11,338 bases of DNA from positions 1-11,338 of the forward strand of contig NZ_JBFIII010000092.1 of NCBI RefSeq assembly GCF_041601295.1, read 5' to 3'. Below the pieces are notes generated by a model. It searched no databases. It saw only the letters and a list, made by a program, of their open reading frames with translations, and was not told the DNA's origin. The DNA comes from Immundisolibacter sp. GTDB lineage: Bacteria > Pseudomonadota > Gammaproteobacteria > Immundisolibacterales > Immundisolibacteraceae. Every line of letters starts with the position of its first letter. The stretch's first letter is position 1. Of this stretch, positions 1 through 5,800 are shown in pieces. Made by a program: the position numbers and the translations under genes.

Positions 1-329
1 AAGCCGTCGCTGTCGTACACCTCCTGCCGGCCCTTCGGGTCCAGAAAGGCCACCCATTGCTCGTGCAGCGCGGTGAAGTACACCAGCCAGGCGGCCGAAG
101 CGTTGTGCTGGGCAACGACGCGCACGACCTCGGAGAACGTGCGTGGCCCCATGCCAAAACCGCCGTATCGCGTCGGGCGCAGCAGCTTGTGCATTTGTGC
201 CTCATGCACGACGTCGCGCAGCTTCAGGGAAAAGCCGCCGTTACGCTCCGCGTCGGCCACTTCAAGGTCGGCCTGTTGGCCGATATGCCCGGCGCGGGCA
301 ATCATTTCCTCGTGCGTTGGCGTGCCCAA
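1..329 (-). CDS. Acyl-CoA-dehydrogenase-fold flavoprotein (group D flavin monooxygenase-like), partial
   Basis: The N-terminal 109 residues of a leftward gene that continues past the left edge. The protein resembles the N-terminal helical domain of the acyl-CoA dehydrogenase superfamily, and more specifically the flavin-dependent monooxygenase branch (HsaA and related hydroxylases). What I see is a helix opening with TPTHEEMIARA, then a segment reading LLRPTRYGGFGMGPRTFSEV followed by AQHNASAAWLVYF, both typical of that branch. Such enzymes use reduced FMN/FAD supplied by a partner reductase to hydroxylate aromatic substrates; true acyl-CoA dehydrogenases share the fold. The catalytic and flavin-binding parts lie outside the window, so the choice between hydroxylase and dehydrogenase is open. 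I chose the TTG start at 329 because GAGGAG (343-338) sits 8 bases upstream; an in-frame ATG at 305 would lose 8 residues and has a poorer site. The gene is divergent from the iron-sulfur gene, with 119 bases between them. Confidence 0.75.
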   Translation of the reverse strand, partial: MGTPTHEEMIARAGHIGQQADLEVADAERNGGFSLKLRDVVHEAQMHKLLRPTRYGGFGMGPRTFSEVVRVVAQHNASAAWLVYFTALHEQWVAFLDPKGRQEVYDSDG

Positions 330-337
330 TGTCGTTT

Positions 338-343
338 CTCCTC
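338..343 (-). promoter_or_regulatory. Shine-Dalgarno site deciding a TTG start
   Basis: On the minus strand GAGGAG lies 8 bases before the TTG at 329. It is the strongest ribosome-binding match near this gene's 5' end and is the reason for preferring the TTG over the downstream ATG. Confidence 0.6.
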
Positions 344-395
344 GGATGCAGTAGCGGATTGTTGTCAACGGCGTCCCGGCCGCCGGCAGTCTAGC

Positions 396-407
396 AAACA
401 GTTGTTT
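396..407. promoter_or_regulatory. Inverted repeat AAACA-GT-TGTTT, possible repressor operator
   Basis: A 5+2+5 inverted repeat centred in the 119-base divergent intergenic region between the flavoprotein and iron-sulfur genes. A second short palindrome, GTTG-T-CAAC, lies at 361-369. AT-rich dyads of this size in a GC-rich intergenic region are typical of operators for TetR-type or similar dimeric regulators, and the position would allow control of both divergent genes. No regulator gene is in the window, and I could not find a convincing -35/-10 pair. The assignment rests on symmetry and location only. Confidence 0.25.
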
Positions 408-448
408 AGCGGCGGTGCCTGGCGCGGTTCCTGTTTTGTTCACGTCAG

Positions 449-1225
449 ATGCGCTACCTCATGACCGCGATTGCCGAAAACACCACCGGCCGCAAGCTCG
501 GCCTCGTGATCGATCTTGACACCTGCGTGGGCTGCCACGCCTGCGCGGTGGCCTGCAAGGAATGGAACGACGGCGGCCTGATGGCGCCGCTAACGGACGA
601 AGACCCCTACGGCGCATCGCCGCTGGGCGTCTGGTTCAACCGCGTGCACGCGTTCGAGGCCGGGCCAAAATCCGGTTGCGGCGGCGACGATGCCGGCGCC
701 ACCCGTAGCGTGCACTTCCCGCGCTCCTGTCTGCACTGCGAGCAGCCGGCCTGCGTAACGGTGTGCCCAACCGGCGCTTCGTACAAGCGGGCGGAGGACG
801 GCATCGTGCTGATCGACGAGGACAAGTGCATCGGCTGCAAATTATGTTCCTGGGCTTGCCCCTATGGCGCCCGCGAGTATGACTACAACAGTGGCACCAT
901 GAAAAAGTGCACGCTGTGCGTGGACCGCATCTACAACACCCACTTGCCTGTCGCCGAACGCCAGCCGGCTTGCGTCATGGTGTGCCCGACCTCGGCGCGG
1001 CATTTTGGCGATCTGGGTGACCCCGAGTCGCAGGTGTCAAAGCTGGTCGCGGACCGCGCCGGCGTGGACCTGCTGCCCGGGCTTGGCTATCAGCCGGTGA
1101 ACAAGTATCTGCCGCCCCGCGAGCGGCGCGCCGCCGCCGATACACCGCCCCTTAAAGACGCCGACGTGGAAGCTGATGCGAGTCATCGGCTGCTGAAGTG
1201 GGTCGATCGGCTTTTGTCACGCTGA
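449..1225 (+). CDS. 4Fe-4S ferredoxin subunit of a molybdopterin oxidoreductase (SoeB/DmsB/PhsB type)
   Basis: A 258-residue cytoplasmic electron-transfer subunit with sixteen cysteines in four ferredoxin-type groups: C26/C29/C32/C36, C94/C97/C102/C106, C127/C130/C133/C137 and C154/C157/C175/C179. This is the DmsB/PhsB/SoeB pattern carrying four [4Fe-4S] clusters, which pass electrons between a molybdopterin catalytic subunit and the membrane quinone pool. The overall look, including KLGLVIDLDTCVGCHACAVA and the insert before the second Cys group, is closest to SoeB of the SoeABC sulfite-oxidising complex, but that specific assignment is tentative. The membrane anchor gene follows after 13 bases, so the two form one unit. 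Unusually, no catalytic A subunit lies upstream or downstream. The start is uncertain: ATG 449 and ATG 461 are both in frame and neither has a clear Shine-Dalgarno. There is no Tat signal, as expected for a cytoplasmic SoeB-type subunit. Confidence 0.88.
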   Translation: MRYLMTAIAENTTGRKLGLVIDLDTCVGCHACAVACKEWNDGGLMAPLTDEDPYGASPLGVWFNRVHAFEAGPKSGCGGDDAGATRSVHFPRSCLHCEQPACVTVCPTGASYKRAEDGIVLIDEDKCIGCKLCSWACPYGAREYDYNSGTMKKCTLCVDRIYNTHLPVAERQPACVMVCPTSARHFGDLGDPESQVSKLVADRAGVDLLPGLGYQPVNKYLPPRERRAAADTPPLKDADVEADASHRLLKWVDRLLSR

Positions 1226-1238
1226 GTATCGAAACGTC

Positions 1239-2192
1239 ATGCATCCAGCCGCTTCGGTCATTCTGTTCACGGTCAGCTCCGGCGCCGGCTACGGCCTGCT
1301 GATACTGCTGGCGGCGCTGGCAAGCATCGGCGTCCTGAGCCCGGGCCCGGGCCTGGGCCTGGGCCTTGCCGGTCTGGGCACGGCACTGGTGCTGATCACG
1401 GTCGGCCTGCTCGCCTCGATGTTTCATCTTGGACGCCCGGAGCGCGCCTGGCGGTCGCTCAGTCAGTGGCGCACCTCATGGTTATCTCGGGAAGGCGTGC
1501 TGGCCCTTGCGACCTACCCACCGGCGTTGCTGTTTGTCGCCAGCTGGTTGTTGGCCGGACCCAGCAGCGGCGCGTTCGCGGCGGTCGGCACGTTGACGGC
1601 GGTGCTCGCCTGCTTGACGGTGATTTGTACCGGCATGATCTACGCCAGCCTGAAGCCCATCCCGCAGTGGTGCAATCGCTGGGTGGCACCGGGCTATGTG
1701 GCGATGGCGCTTGCAACAGGCGCCCCGTGGCTGGTGCTGTTCGCCACTGTATTTGGGGAGCAGCGGGGTCTGCCGACGGTGATTGCAAGCCTGGCACTGG
1801 TCCTGGCCGCGGTGGTCAAGCTTGTCTATTGGCGCCACATCGACCACGCCGCGCCAATCGCTACCGTCGCCGATGCCACCGGTCTTGGGGCACTCGGCCA
1901 GGCGCGGGTGCTGGAAAGTCCGCACACCGAAGAGAACTATCTGCAAAAGGAAATGGGGTTTCGGGTGGCGCGCAAACACGCGAGCAAGCTGCGCCGTTTT
2001 GCCGTGCTGGCGGGTTTCGTCCTGCCGCTGTTCCTGGTGCTGCTGGCCAGCGCGTTGCCGGTCAGCGCCGCTGTGCTGGCCTTGGTGCCGGCGCTGGTTT
2101 CGAGCTTGCTAGGCGCGCTCGCCGAGCGCTGGCTGTTTTTTGCCCAGGCGCGGCATGTTGTGAACCTGTACTACGGCGCGGCGACGGCGTAG
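1239..2192 (+). CDS. DmsC/SoeC-type membrane anchor subunit (quinone-interacting)
   Basis: A 317-residue polytopic inner-membrane protein with about eight hydrophobic helices. It belongs to the DmsC family, which anchors molybdopterin oxidoreductases and exchanges electrons with quinones. The diagnostic stretch is residues 67-87, reading HLGRPERAWRSLSQWRTSWL, the conserved HLGRP-x-RAW...SWLSRE signature between the second and third helices. A later cytoplasmic loop (around residues 225-250) contains EENYLQKEMGFRVARKHA, also usual in this family. It follows the iron-sulfur subunit by 13 bases, and a strong hairpin terminator begins 16 bases after the stop, so this is the last gene of the unit. 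Codons 35-43 are encoded by a run of GGGCCY hexamers giving alternating Gly-Leu/Pro. Whether the complex oxidises sulfite or reduces another substrate depends on the A subunit, which is not here. Confidence 0.87.
   Translation: MHPAASVILFTVSSGAGYGLLILLAALASIGVLSPGPGLGLGLAGLGTALVLITVGLLASMFHLGRPERAWRSLSQWRTSWLSREGVLALATYPPALLFVASWLLAGPSSGAFAAVGTLTAVLACLTVICTGMIYASLKPIPQWCNRWVAPGYVAMALATGAPWLVLFATVFGEQRGLPTVIASLALVLAAVVKLVYWRHIDHAAPIATVADATGLGALGQARVLESPHTEENYLQKEMGFRVARKHASKLRRFAVLAGFVLPLFLVLLASALPVSAAVLALVPALVSSLLGALAERWLFFAQARHVVNLYYGAATA
1343..1366 (+). repeat. Four tandem GGGCCY hexamers inside the anchor gene
   Basis: One GGGCCC followed by three perfect GGGCCT units. In the reading frame they encode Pro-Gly then Gly-Leu repeats at a helix/loop edge of the DmsC-type anchor. 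Six-base units keep the frame on expansion or contraction, so slippage would change protein length without breaking the gene. Confidence 0.6.
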
Positions 2193-2207
2193 CGCCTGCC
2201 ACCAAGA

Positions 2208-2254
2208 CCGGCTGGAGTGGTCATCAGGACCAGTCCAGCCGGGATGGACTTTTT
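2208..2254 (+). terminator. Rho-independent terminator after the iron-sulfur/anchor pair
   Basis: The stem CCGGCTGGA (2208-2216) pairs perfectly with TCCAGCCGG (2234-2242). Inside it, after one G-G mismatch, TGGTC (2218-2222) pairs with GACCA (2228-2232) around an ATCAG loop. A run of five T (2250-2254) follows 7 bases after the stem. The element lies between convergent genes. On the minus strand no T run follows the stem, so it should act mainly for the rightward unit. Confidence 0.75.
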
Positions 2255-2264
2255 CAGACCACGA

Positions 2265-3233
2265 TCACACCACGCCGAGGTCTTTCAACTTGCCGCGCAG
2301 GACGTCGGCCTGGGCGGGTTGCAGGTCACGCAGCGGTGGGATCATGAGGCCGCCTTTCAGACCAATCGCATCGAACCAGGTTTTGACGCTGGATACCGTA
2401 CCGGCGTAGGTATTGGTTTCGAGGATCTTCCACAGCAGGGTTTCTTCCAGCAGCAGGCGCACGGGGTTCAGCTGCATGGACGCAGCCCGCGCTTCTTCCC
2501 ACTTGCCTTGTGCGGCCAGTGCCCGGTATTCGTTGACCAGATGGCGCTTCTTGCCGTACAGGATGTAGGACAGCTCGCCCCATACGCACTGGCCACCGGC
2601 GCGCAGATCGTCCAGGAATACCGCCTCTGACGGGTCGCAGACCAGGAAGTTGCTCGGCAGCTCGCGGCGCATGCGGAAGGTGTCGATGCGGCCACCGGCG
2701 CCCTGCTTGGCCGCCACCACCGTGTCGAGTTCGGCCAGCCGCCGCATCAGGTCAAAGCCCAGCACGCGCCCGCCAACGCCAGTGCGGTACAGGCAGATGG
2801 CCAGGTCCGTGTGGTCGGTGAGGTACTTGAACCAGTCGAAGATCTCGTCGTCGGTGCGCAGCTGTACCACCGGGTTGATGACCTCGGCGCCCTCGAACCC
2901 CATCTCCTGGACCGCGTTCATCTTCTCGATAGCGGTGTGTACGCAGGGGTCAAGGATGATGGTCCACAGCGGGATGCGACCGCGCCCGGCGTCCGCCACC
3001 ACCTGGTGGAAGCGCAGCCACTGCGTGGGCGTCATGTTCCAGCCTTCGGCGAAAAAGCCGCCGACCACCAGGCCCTCAATCCCCATGCCGATGAAGGCGT
3101 CGATATTGTCGCGCAGGCCTTTTTCGTCGACGTGGCGGTCGCTACCGACCGGCGTGATCGGGCACATGTAGAAGCCCTTGATCTTTTCCTTGGCCCAGTC
3201 CTTGGTGCCTTTACGGGTGTATTCCAGTTCCAT
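2265..3233 (-). CDS. Dihydrodipicolinate synthase / N-acetylneuraminate lyase family aldolase or hydrolyase
   Basis: A 322-residue TIM-barrel protein of the DHDPS/NAL (class I pyruvate aldolase) superfamily, close to the family's usual 290-320 residues. The Schiff-base lysine is K176 in VVAAKQGAGG and the catalytic tyrosine is Y149 in ICLYRTGVGG, replacing the more common Y-N-x-P-G. Where true dihydrodipicolinate synthases have GTTGE, this protein has G59-F-F-A-E63, so both threonines that bind the substrate carboxylate and relay protons are Phe. It is therefore unlikely to be the lysine-biosynthesis DapA. It probably condenses or cleaves pyruvate or another 2-oxo acid with an unknown partner, or dehydrates a sugar acid. 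GAGGAG (3245-3240) lies 6 bases before the ATG. It reads in the same direction as the sulfotransferase operon but begins 288 bases after that operon ends and has its own AT-rich leader, so it is probably transcribed separately. Function beyond superfamily is not assigned. Confidence 0.82.
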   Translation of the reverse strand: MELEYTRKGTKDWAKEKIKGFYMCPITPVGSDRHVDEKGLRDNIDAFIGMGIEGLVVGGFFAEGWNMTPTQWLRFHQVVADAGRGRIPLWTIILDPCVHTAIEKMNAVQEMGFEGAEVINPVVQLRTDDEIFDWFKYLTDHTDLAICLYRTGVGGRVLGFDLMRRLAELDTVVAAKQGAGGRIDTFRMRRELPSNFLVCDPSEAVFLDDLRAGGQCVWGELSYILYGKKRHLVNEYRALAAQGKWEEARAASMQLNPVRLLLEETLLWKILETNTYAGTVSSVKTWFDAIGLKGGLMIPPLRDLQPAQADVLRGKLKDLGVV

Positions 3234-3521
3234 CTGCGTCTCCTCAATCTTGCTTGCGGTTAAAACTTATAAATTTGCCGGTCTGCGCCGGGTCTGTTCT
3301 GAGTGTGCAGAGCCGGCGAGGCGTTCAGGATACAGCGTGATGACAGCGGTACTTCAGAAATGAAAACGGAACCAGCCTCTTCCCAAAGGCGTATTCACCG
3401 CCCGTCGTCGTCACGGAGACTCCCCCCTGCCGACTCCGGAACAGTCGCGCTAAACGTTGCCTGTCCATCCAGCGGCTCGGTGCAAGCGCCTCAATGGGAT
3501 CAGACTTTGCCGCTCGCCGGC
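3234..3521. other. Intergenic region between sulfotransferase stop and aldolase-family start
   Basis: 288 bases without a supported gene. Near the right side of the aldolase gene it holds an AT-rich patch (3261-3276) that may carry its promoter. No convincing rho-independent terminator follows the sulfotransferase: only a 4-bp GCCG/CGGC stem without a T run is present. An 11-base sequence GAGCCGGCGAG (3310-3320) recurs inverted at 3513-3523, overlapping the sulfotransferase stop codon. A 47-codon minus-strand ORF from 3468 has no ribosome-binding site or recognisable features. Confidence 0.5.
3263..3276 (-). promoter_or_regulatory. AT-rich near-palindrome with TATAAG, candidate promoter or operator of the aldolase-family gene
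   Basis: The 14-base sequence AAACTTATAAATTT is symmetric except for one C/A pair. On the minus strand it contains TATAAG, a 5-of-6 match to a sigma-70 -10 box, about 35 bases before the aldolase-family ATG. No good -35 box is present at 16-18 bases upstream, which could mean activator dependence or that the patch is an operator instead. It stands out from the GC-rich surroundings. Confidence 0.3.
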
Positions 3522-4505
3522 TCAGCTTTCCGGGTATCCGTAGCGTTCCAGCAAATCACCGTACTGGGCATTGAAGCGACGCCGCATTTCCGGTCCAAAG
3601 TGCTCGCGCCACTGGCCTCCGGCGGCGTTGCGAATATGGTCCTGCTTGCCACCCCTGGCGCTGGCCGCGTACCGGCGTGCGAGGTACGTCATCAATGGGC
3701 GAGTCCAGATAGCAAGCCCGAAGAAACCGGCGATCTCGCGAAATACGGCGCCCTCATTGCCGAGCACATCCTCATACCGGAACAGCCGCACCCGCGGATC
3801 GCTGGCTGGCCAGGCGCGCATGCTGTCGAAGTGATGGCGTCGGAATTCGAGTTCAGCGGCCAGCCCCTGTTGGAGTGGCACCCGGTTCAGAAACTCTGTG
3901 AGCGATTCACCGTGTCGCAGGCCCTGCGGCACGGCACCGTTGACTATCCGCCAGTCAAGATCGGTGGGATCTTTGAGCGTGCACCAGGACTCGGCCGCTC
4001 GCCAGTGATAGTGGTACGCCGACACGAGCAGGTCACGCGGGTCGCGAATGAAACGCACTACCCGAATGTCGGCGAAGCGGTCCAGGTCGATGGCGTTGCC
4101 GCTGACCGAGCAGACGGTGTGCTGCTCGCAATGGTTGTAGAAGGCGTCCAGGCGATGGAAGTAGTGCTCGAACGAGCCGCCCCGTAGTAGCGGGTTGCGG
4201 CATGTGCGTCGATAAACCCGCTTGGTGAACTCCGTCATGCACTTGTGAAAGCCCGCGTGCACGCGGACCTGGCCGGTGATGGGCCGTACGCTGGATTGTT
4301 CCGCCTCAATCTGTAAGCGCCCGCATCCGCCGCCGCTGACAATCCGGTATGGCTGTCCCTCGATCTGGACCTGATCACCACGGCGCGGTTGGGTGGAACC
4401 GTCGAAGGGTCCGCCGTTATGGCGCGCCTGGTTGCTTGCGAGCAGAACCCGCAGCCGGGCGCTCGAGATGACACCCGAGTGAAGCAGCAGGTCGCGCAAC
4501 GTCAT
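3522..4505 (-). CDS. PAPS-dependent sulfotransferase with N-terminal S4-like domain
   Basis: 327 residues from the ATG at 4505. The C-terminal two thirds is a sulfotransferase domain, which transfers sulfate from PAPS to a hydroxyl or amine. The 5'-phosphosulfate loop is FHKCMT at residues 86-91, the 3'-phosphate site is RDPRDLLVSAYHY at 154-166 (Ser162 the likely contact), RYEDVL is at 243-248, and the late PAPS-binding segment IRNAAGGQWREHF is at 291-303. The first 55 or so residues (LRDLLLHSGVISS..., then ARHNGG, then RRGDQVQIEGQPYRI) match the layout of an S4 RNA-binding domain such as the C-terminal domain of tyrosyl-tRNA synthetase, an unexpected partner. The frame stays open to an ATG at 4628, but that would overlap the P450 by 76 bases; a GTG at 4550 is another option. 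The ATG at 4505 begins exactly at the S4-like domain, with GCGAGG close upstream. It is the last gene of the operon, 47 bases after the P450 stop. The acceptor substrate is unknown. Confidence 0.82.
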   Translation of the reverse strand: MTLRDLLLHSGVISSARLRVLLASNQARHNGGPFDGSTQPRRGDQVQIEGQPYRIVSGGGCGRLQIEAEQSSVRPITGQVRVHAGFHKCMTEFTKRVYRRTCRNPLLRGGSFEHYFHRLDAFYNHCEQHTVCSVSGNAIDLDRFADIRVVRFIRDPRDLLVSAYHYHWRAAESWCTLKDPTDLDWRIVNGAVPQGLRHGESLTEFLNRVPLQQGLAAELEFRRHHFDSMRAWPASDPRVRLFRYEDVLGNEGAVFREIAGFFGLAIWTRPLMTYLARRYAASARGGKQDHIRNAAGGQWREHFGPEMRRRFNAQYGDLLERYGYPES

Positions 4506-4552
4506 GGGCCTCGCTGTGCTTACGTCCGGCAGGACGGTTTGCGGCGGCACCT

Positions 4553-5800
4553 TCAGTCGACCGACACCGGCAGTGCGCTCAACCACCGGTGACCGATCCG
4601 CAGTTGCCATTCCGGCGTTCGGACGCACAGGCGCAGCTGTGGCAGTTCCTCGGCGGCGACACGCAGGGCGATCTCCACTTCGGAGCGTGCCAGGGCGGCA
4701 CCCACGCAGCTGTGATGACCGCGCCCGAAGCTGAGCGCAGACGGCCCGGACCCGTGAATGTCAAACCGTTGCGCGTTCGGGTGCTGGTGCTGATCGTGAT
4801 TGGCCGAAGCCAGGACCAGCAGCACCACCTGACCGCGTTTGAGCGCCTGGCCGTGCCAGTCCAGGTCTTCCAGCACGACCCGACCGATGAACTGGCCCGG
4901 TGACTCGAAGCGCAGGCATTCCGCGGCGGCGTTGGCGCTCAGGGTTGGCTCCGCGCACAGGGCCCGCCATTGCTTGGGATGTTGCAGCAGCACGGCGAAG
5001 GCCGACGCAATACCGCTGTCGACATTCCCGATACCGTCCGCCCACAGGAGTGCGAGGTTGTCCAGCACCTGCTCTGGGCTGACCTCATTCGCCTCCCGCC
5101 CGCGCAGGCGGGCAATAACGCCTTGCCGCGCTGCCTCCGGGTCGTCGAGCAGCCGTCCGAAGCCCTCGCGCAGGCGCAGCACGGCTGCGTCGGTTTGCGC
5201 GCGGACCTCGTGGCTCGGCAGGTGCGTGAACAGGTAGAAAAAAAACCGCGCGTCGGCATGCAGCGCCGGTCGCATCGTGTCGGGCACACCCAGCACGTCG
5301 CCGATCACGGCCACCGCCAGTGGCGTGGCGAACTCGCGCAGCAGGTCAAAGCGCCCTTTTGCCCGGCACTGCGCCGCCAGACGGCGCGCGTGGGTCTCGA
5401 TATCCGGCGGATTTTCACGTAGTTGCGTGGTCCACGCCTGCGCGAACAGGCGGCGCAACCGGGTGTGTAGCGGGCCATCAAGGAACGGTAACGTGTTGCC
5501 GGCCACCTCGGCGCACGGATAGCGATCACGGTTACGCGGGCCAATAATGGCGTAGGGCGCCGGGGCGTTGCCCAGGCGCGGGTCGGCGAGCGCGGCCAGA
5601 ATGTCCGAACGGCGAGTGAACACCCAGGCGCCGCTCGCGCTGCGATGCAGTGGTTCTGCGTCGCGCAGGCGCGCGAAGTACGGGTAGGGGTTTTGCACAA
5701 AATCCGGTTCGCAGAAGTCGAGCGGACCCGCCGCGACCGCGCTGTGCTGCTTGCTCGCAGGCGCACGCCATCCGCGCAGCCAGTCAACCGGACCGGCCAC
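4553..5800 (-). CDS. Cytochrome P450 monooxygenase (soluble, bacterial)
   Basis: 415 residues from a GTG at 5800, a usual length for soluble bacterial P450s. Visible motifs are the C-helix region FLDGPLHTRLRRLF, the K-helix ECLR (ExxR, residues 294-297), NHDQHQHPNAQRFD, which corresponds to the NRDP..F..P..FD segment, and the haem loop LSFGRGHHSCVG, with the haem-ligating Cys at residue 365. The I-helix reads WADGIGNVDSG. Aligned to the usual AG-x-(E/D)-T-T, both the acid and the oxygen-activating Thr are replaced (Gly258, Asn259), so oxygen activation or substrate assistance may be unusual. The frame stays open to an ATG at 5911, but those 37 extra codons overlie the amidohydrolase C-terminus and look like shadow sequence. 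The GTG at 5800 has AAGG 6 bases upstream and overlaps the preceding gene by only 17 bases. It is third gene of the operon and probably oxidises the pathway intermediate, possibly while it is carrier-bound. Partner ferredoxin and reductase genes are not present. Confidence 0.9.
   Translation of the reverse strand: MAGPVDWLRGWRAPASKQHSAVAAGPLDFCEPDFVQNPYPYFARLRDAEPLHRSASGAWVFTRRSDILAALADPRLGNAPAPYAIIGPRNRDRYPCAEVAGNTLPFLDGPLHTRLRRLFAQAWTTQLRENPPDIETHARRLAAQCRAKGRFDLLREFATPLAVAVIGDVLGVPDTMRPALHADARFFFYLFTHLPSHEVRAQTDAAVLRLREGFGRLLDDPEAARQGVIARLRGREANEVSPEQVLDNLALLWADGIGNVDSGIASAFAVLLQHPKQWRALCAEPTLSANAAAECLRFESPGQFIGRVVLEDLDWHGQALKRGQVVLLVLASANHDQHQHPNAQRFDIHGSGPSALSFGRGHHSCVGAALARSEVEIALRVAAEELPQLRLCVRTPEWQLRIGHRWLSALPVSVD

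Noticed and set aside
363..368. Perfect TTGACA hexamer on the minus strand ahead of the flavoprotein gene
   Set aside because: No -10 box lies at 16-18 bases; the position falls on the Shine-Dalgarno, so it is probably not a promoter.
1466..2347. 293-codon plus-strand ORF in another frame
   Set aside because: It overlaps the DmsC-type anchor and its terminator, is rich in Arg/Gly/Ala and matches no family.
3325..3468. 47-codon minus-strand ORF starting with ATG at 3468
   Set aside because: No Shine-Dalgarno, no domain or membrane segment, and such short open frames are common by chance at this GC content.
3303..4187. 294-codon plus-strand ORF
   Set aside because: It runs antisense to the sulfotransferase, has no recognisable domain and arises from high GC; the minus-strand protein has clear PAPS-binding motifs.
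4506..4628. N-terminal extension of the sulfotransferase to the ATG at 4628
   Set aside because: It would overlap the P450 C-terminus by 76 bases; the recognisable domain begins at the ATG at 4505. Not fully excluded.
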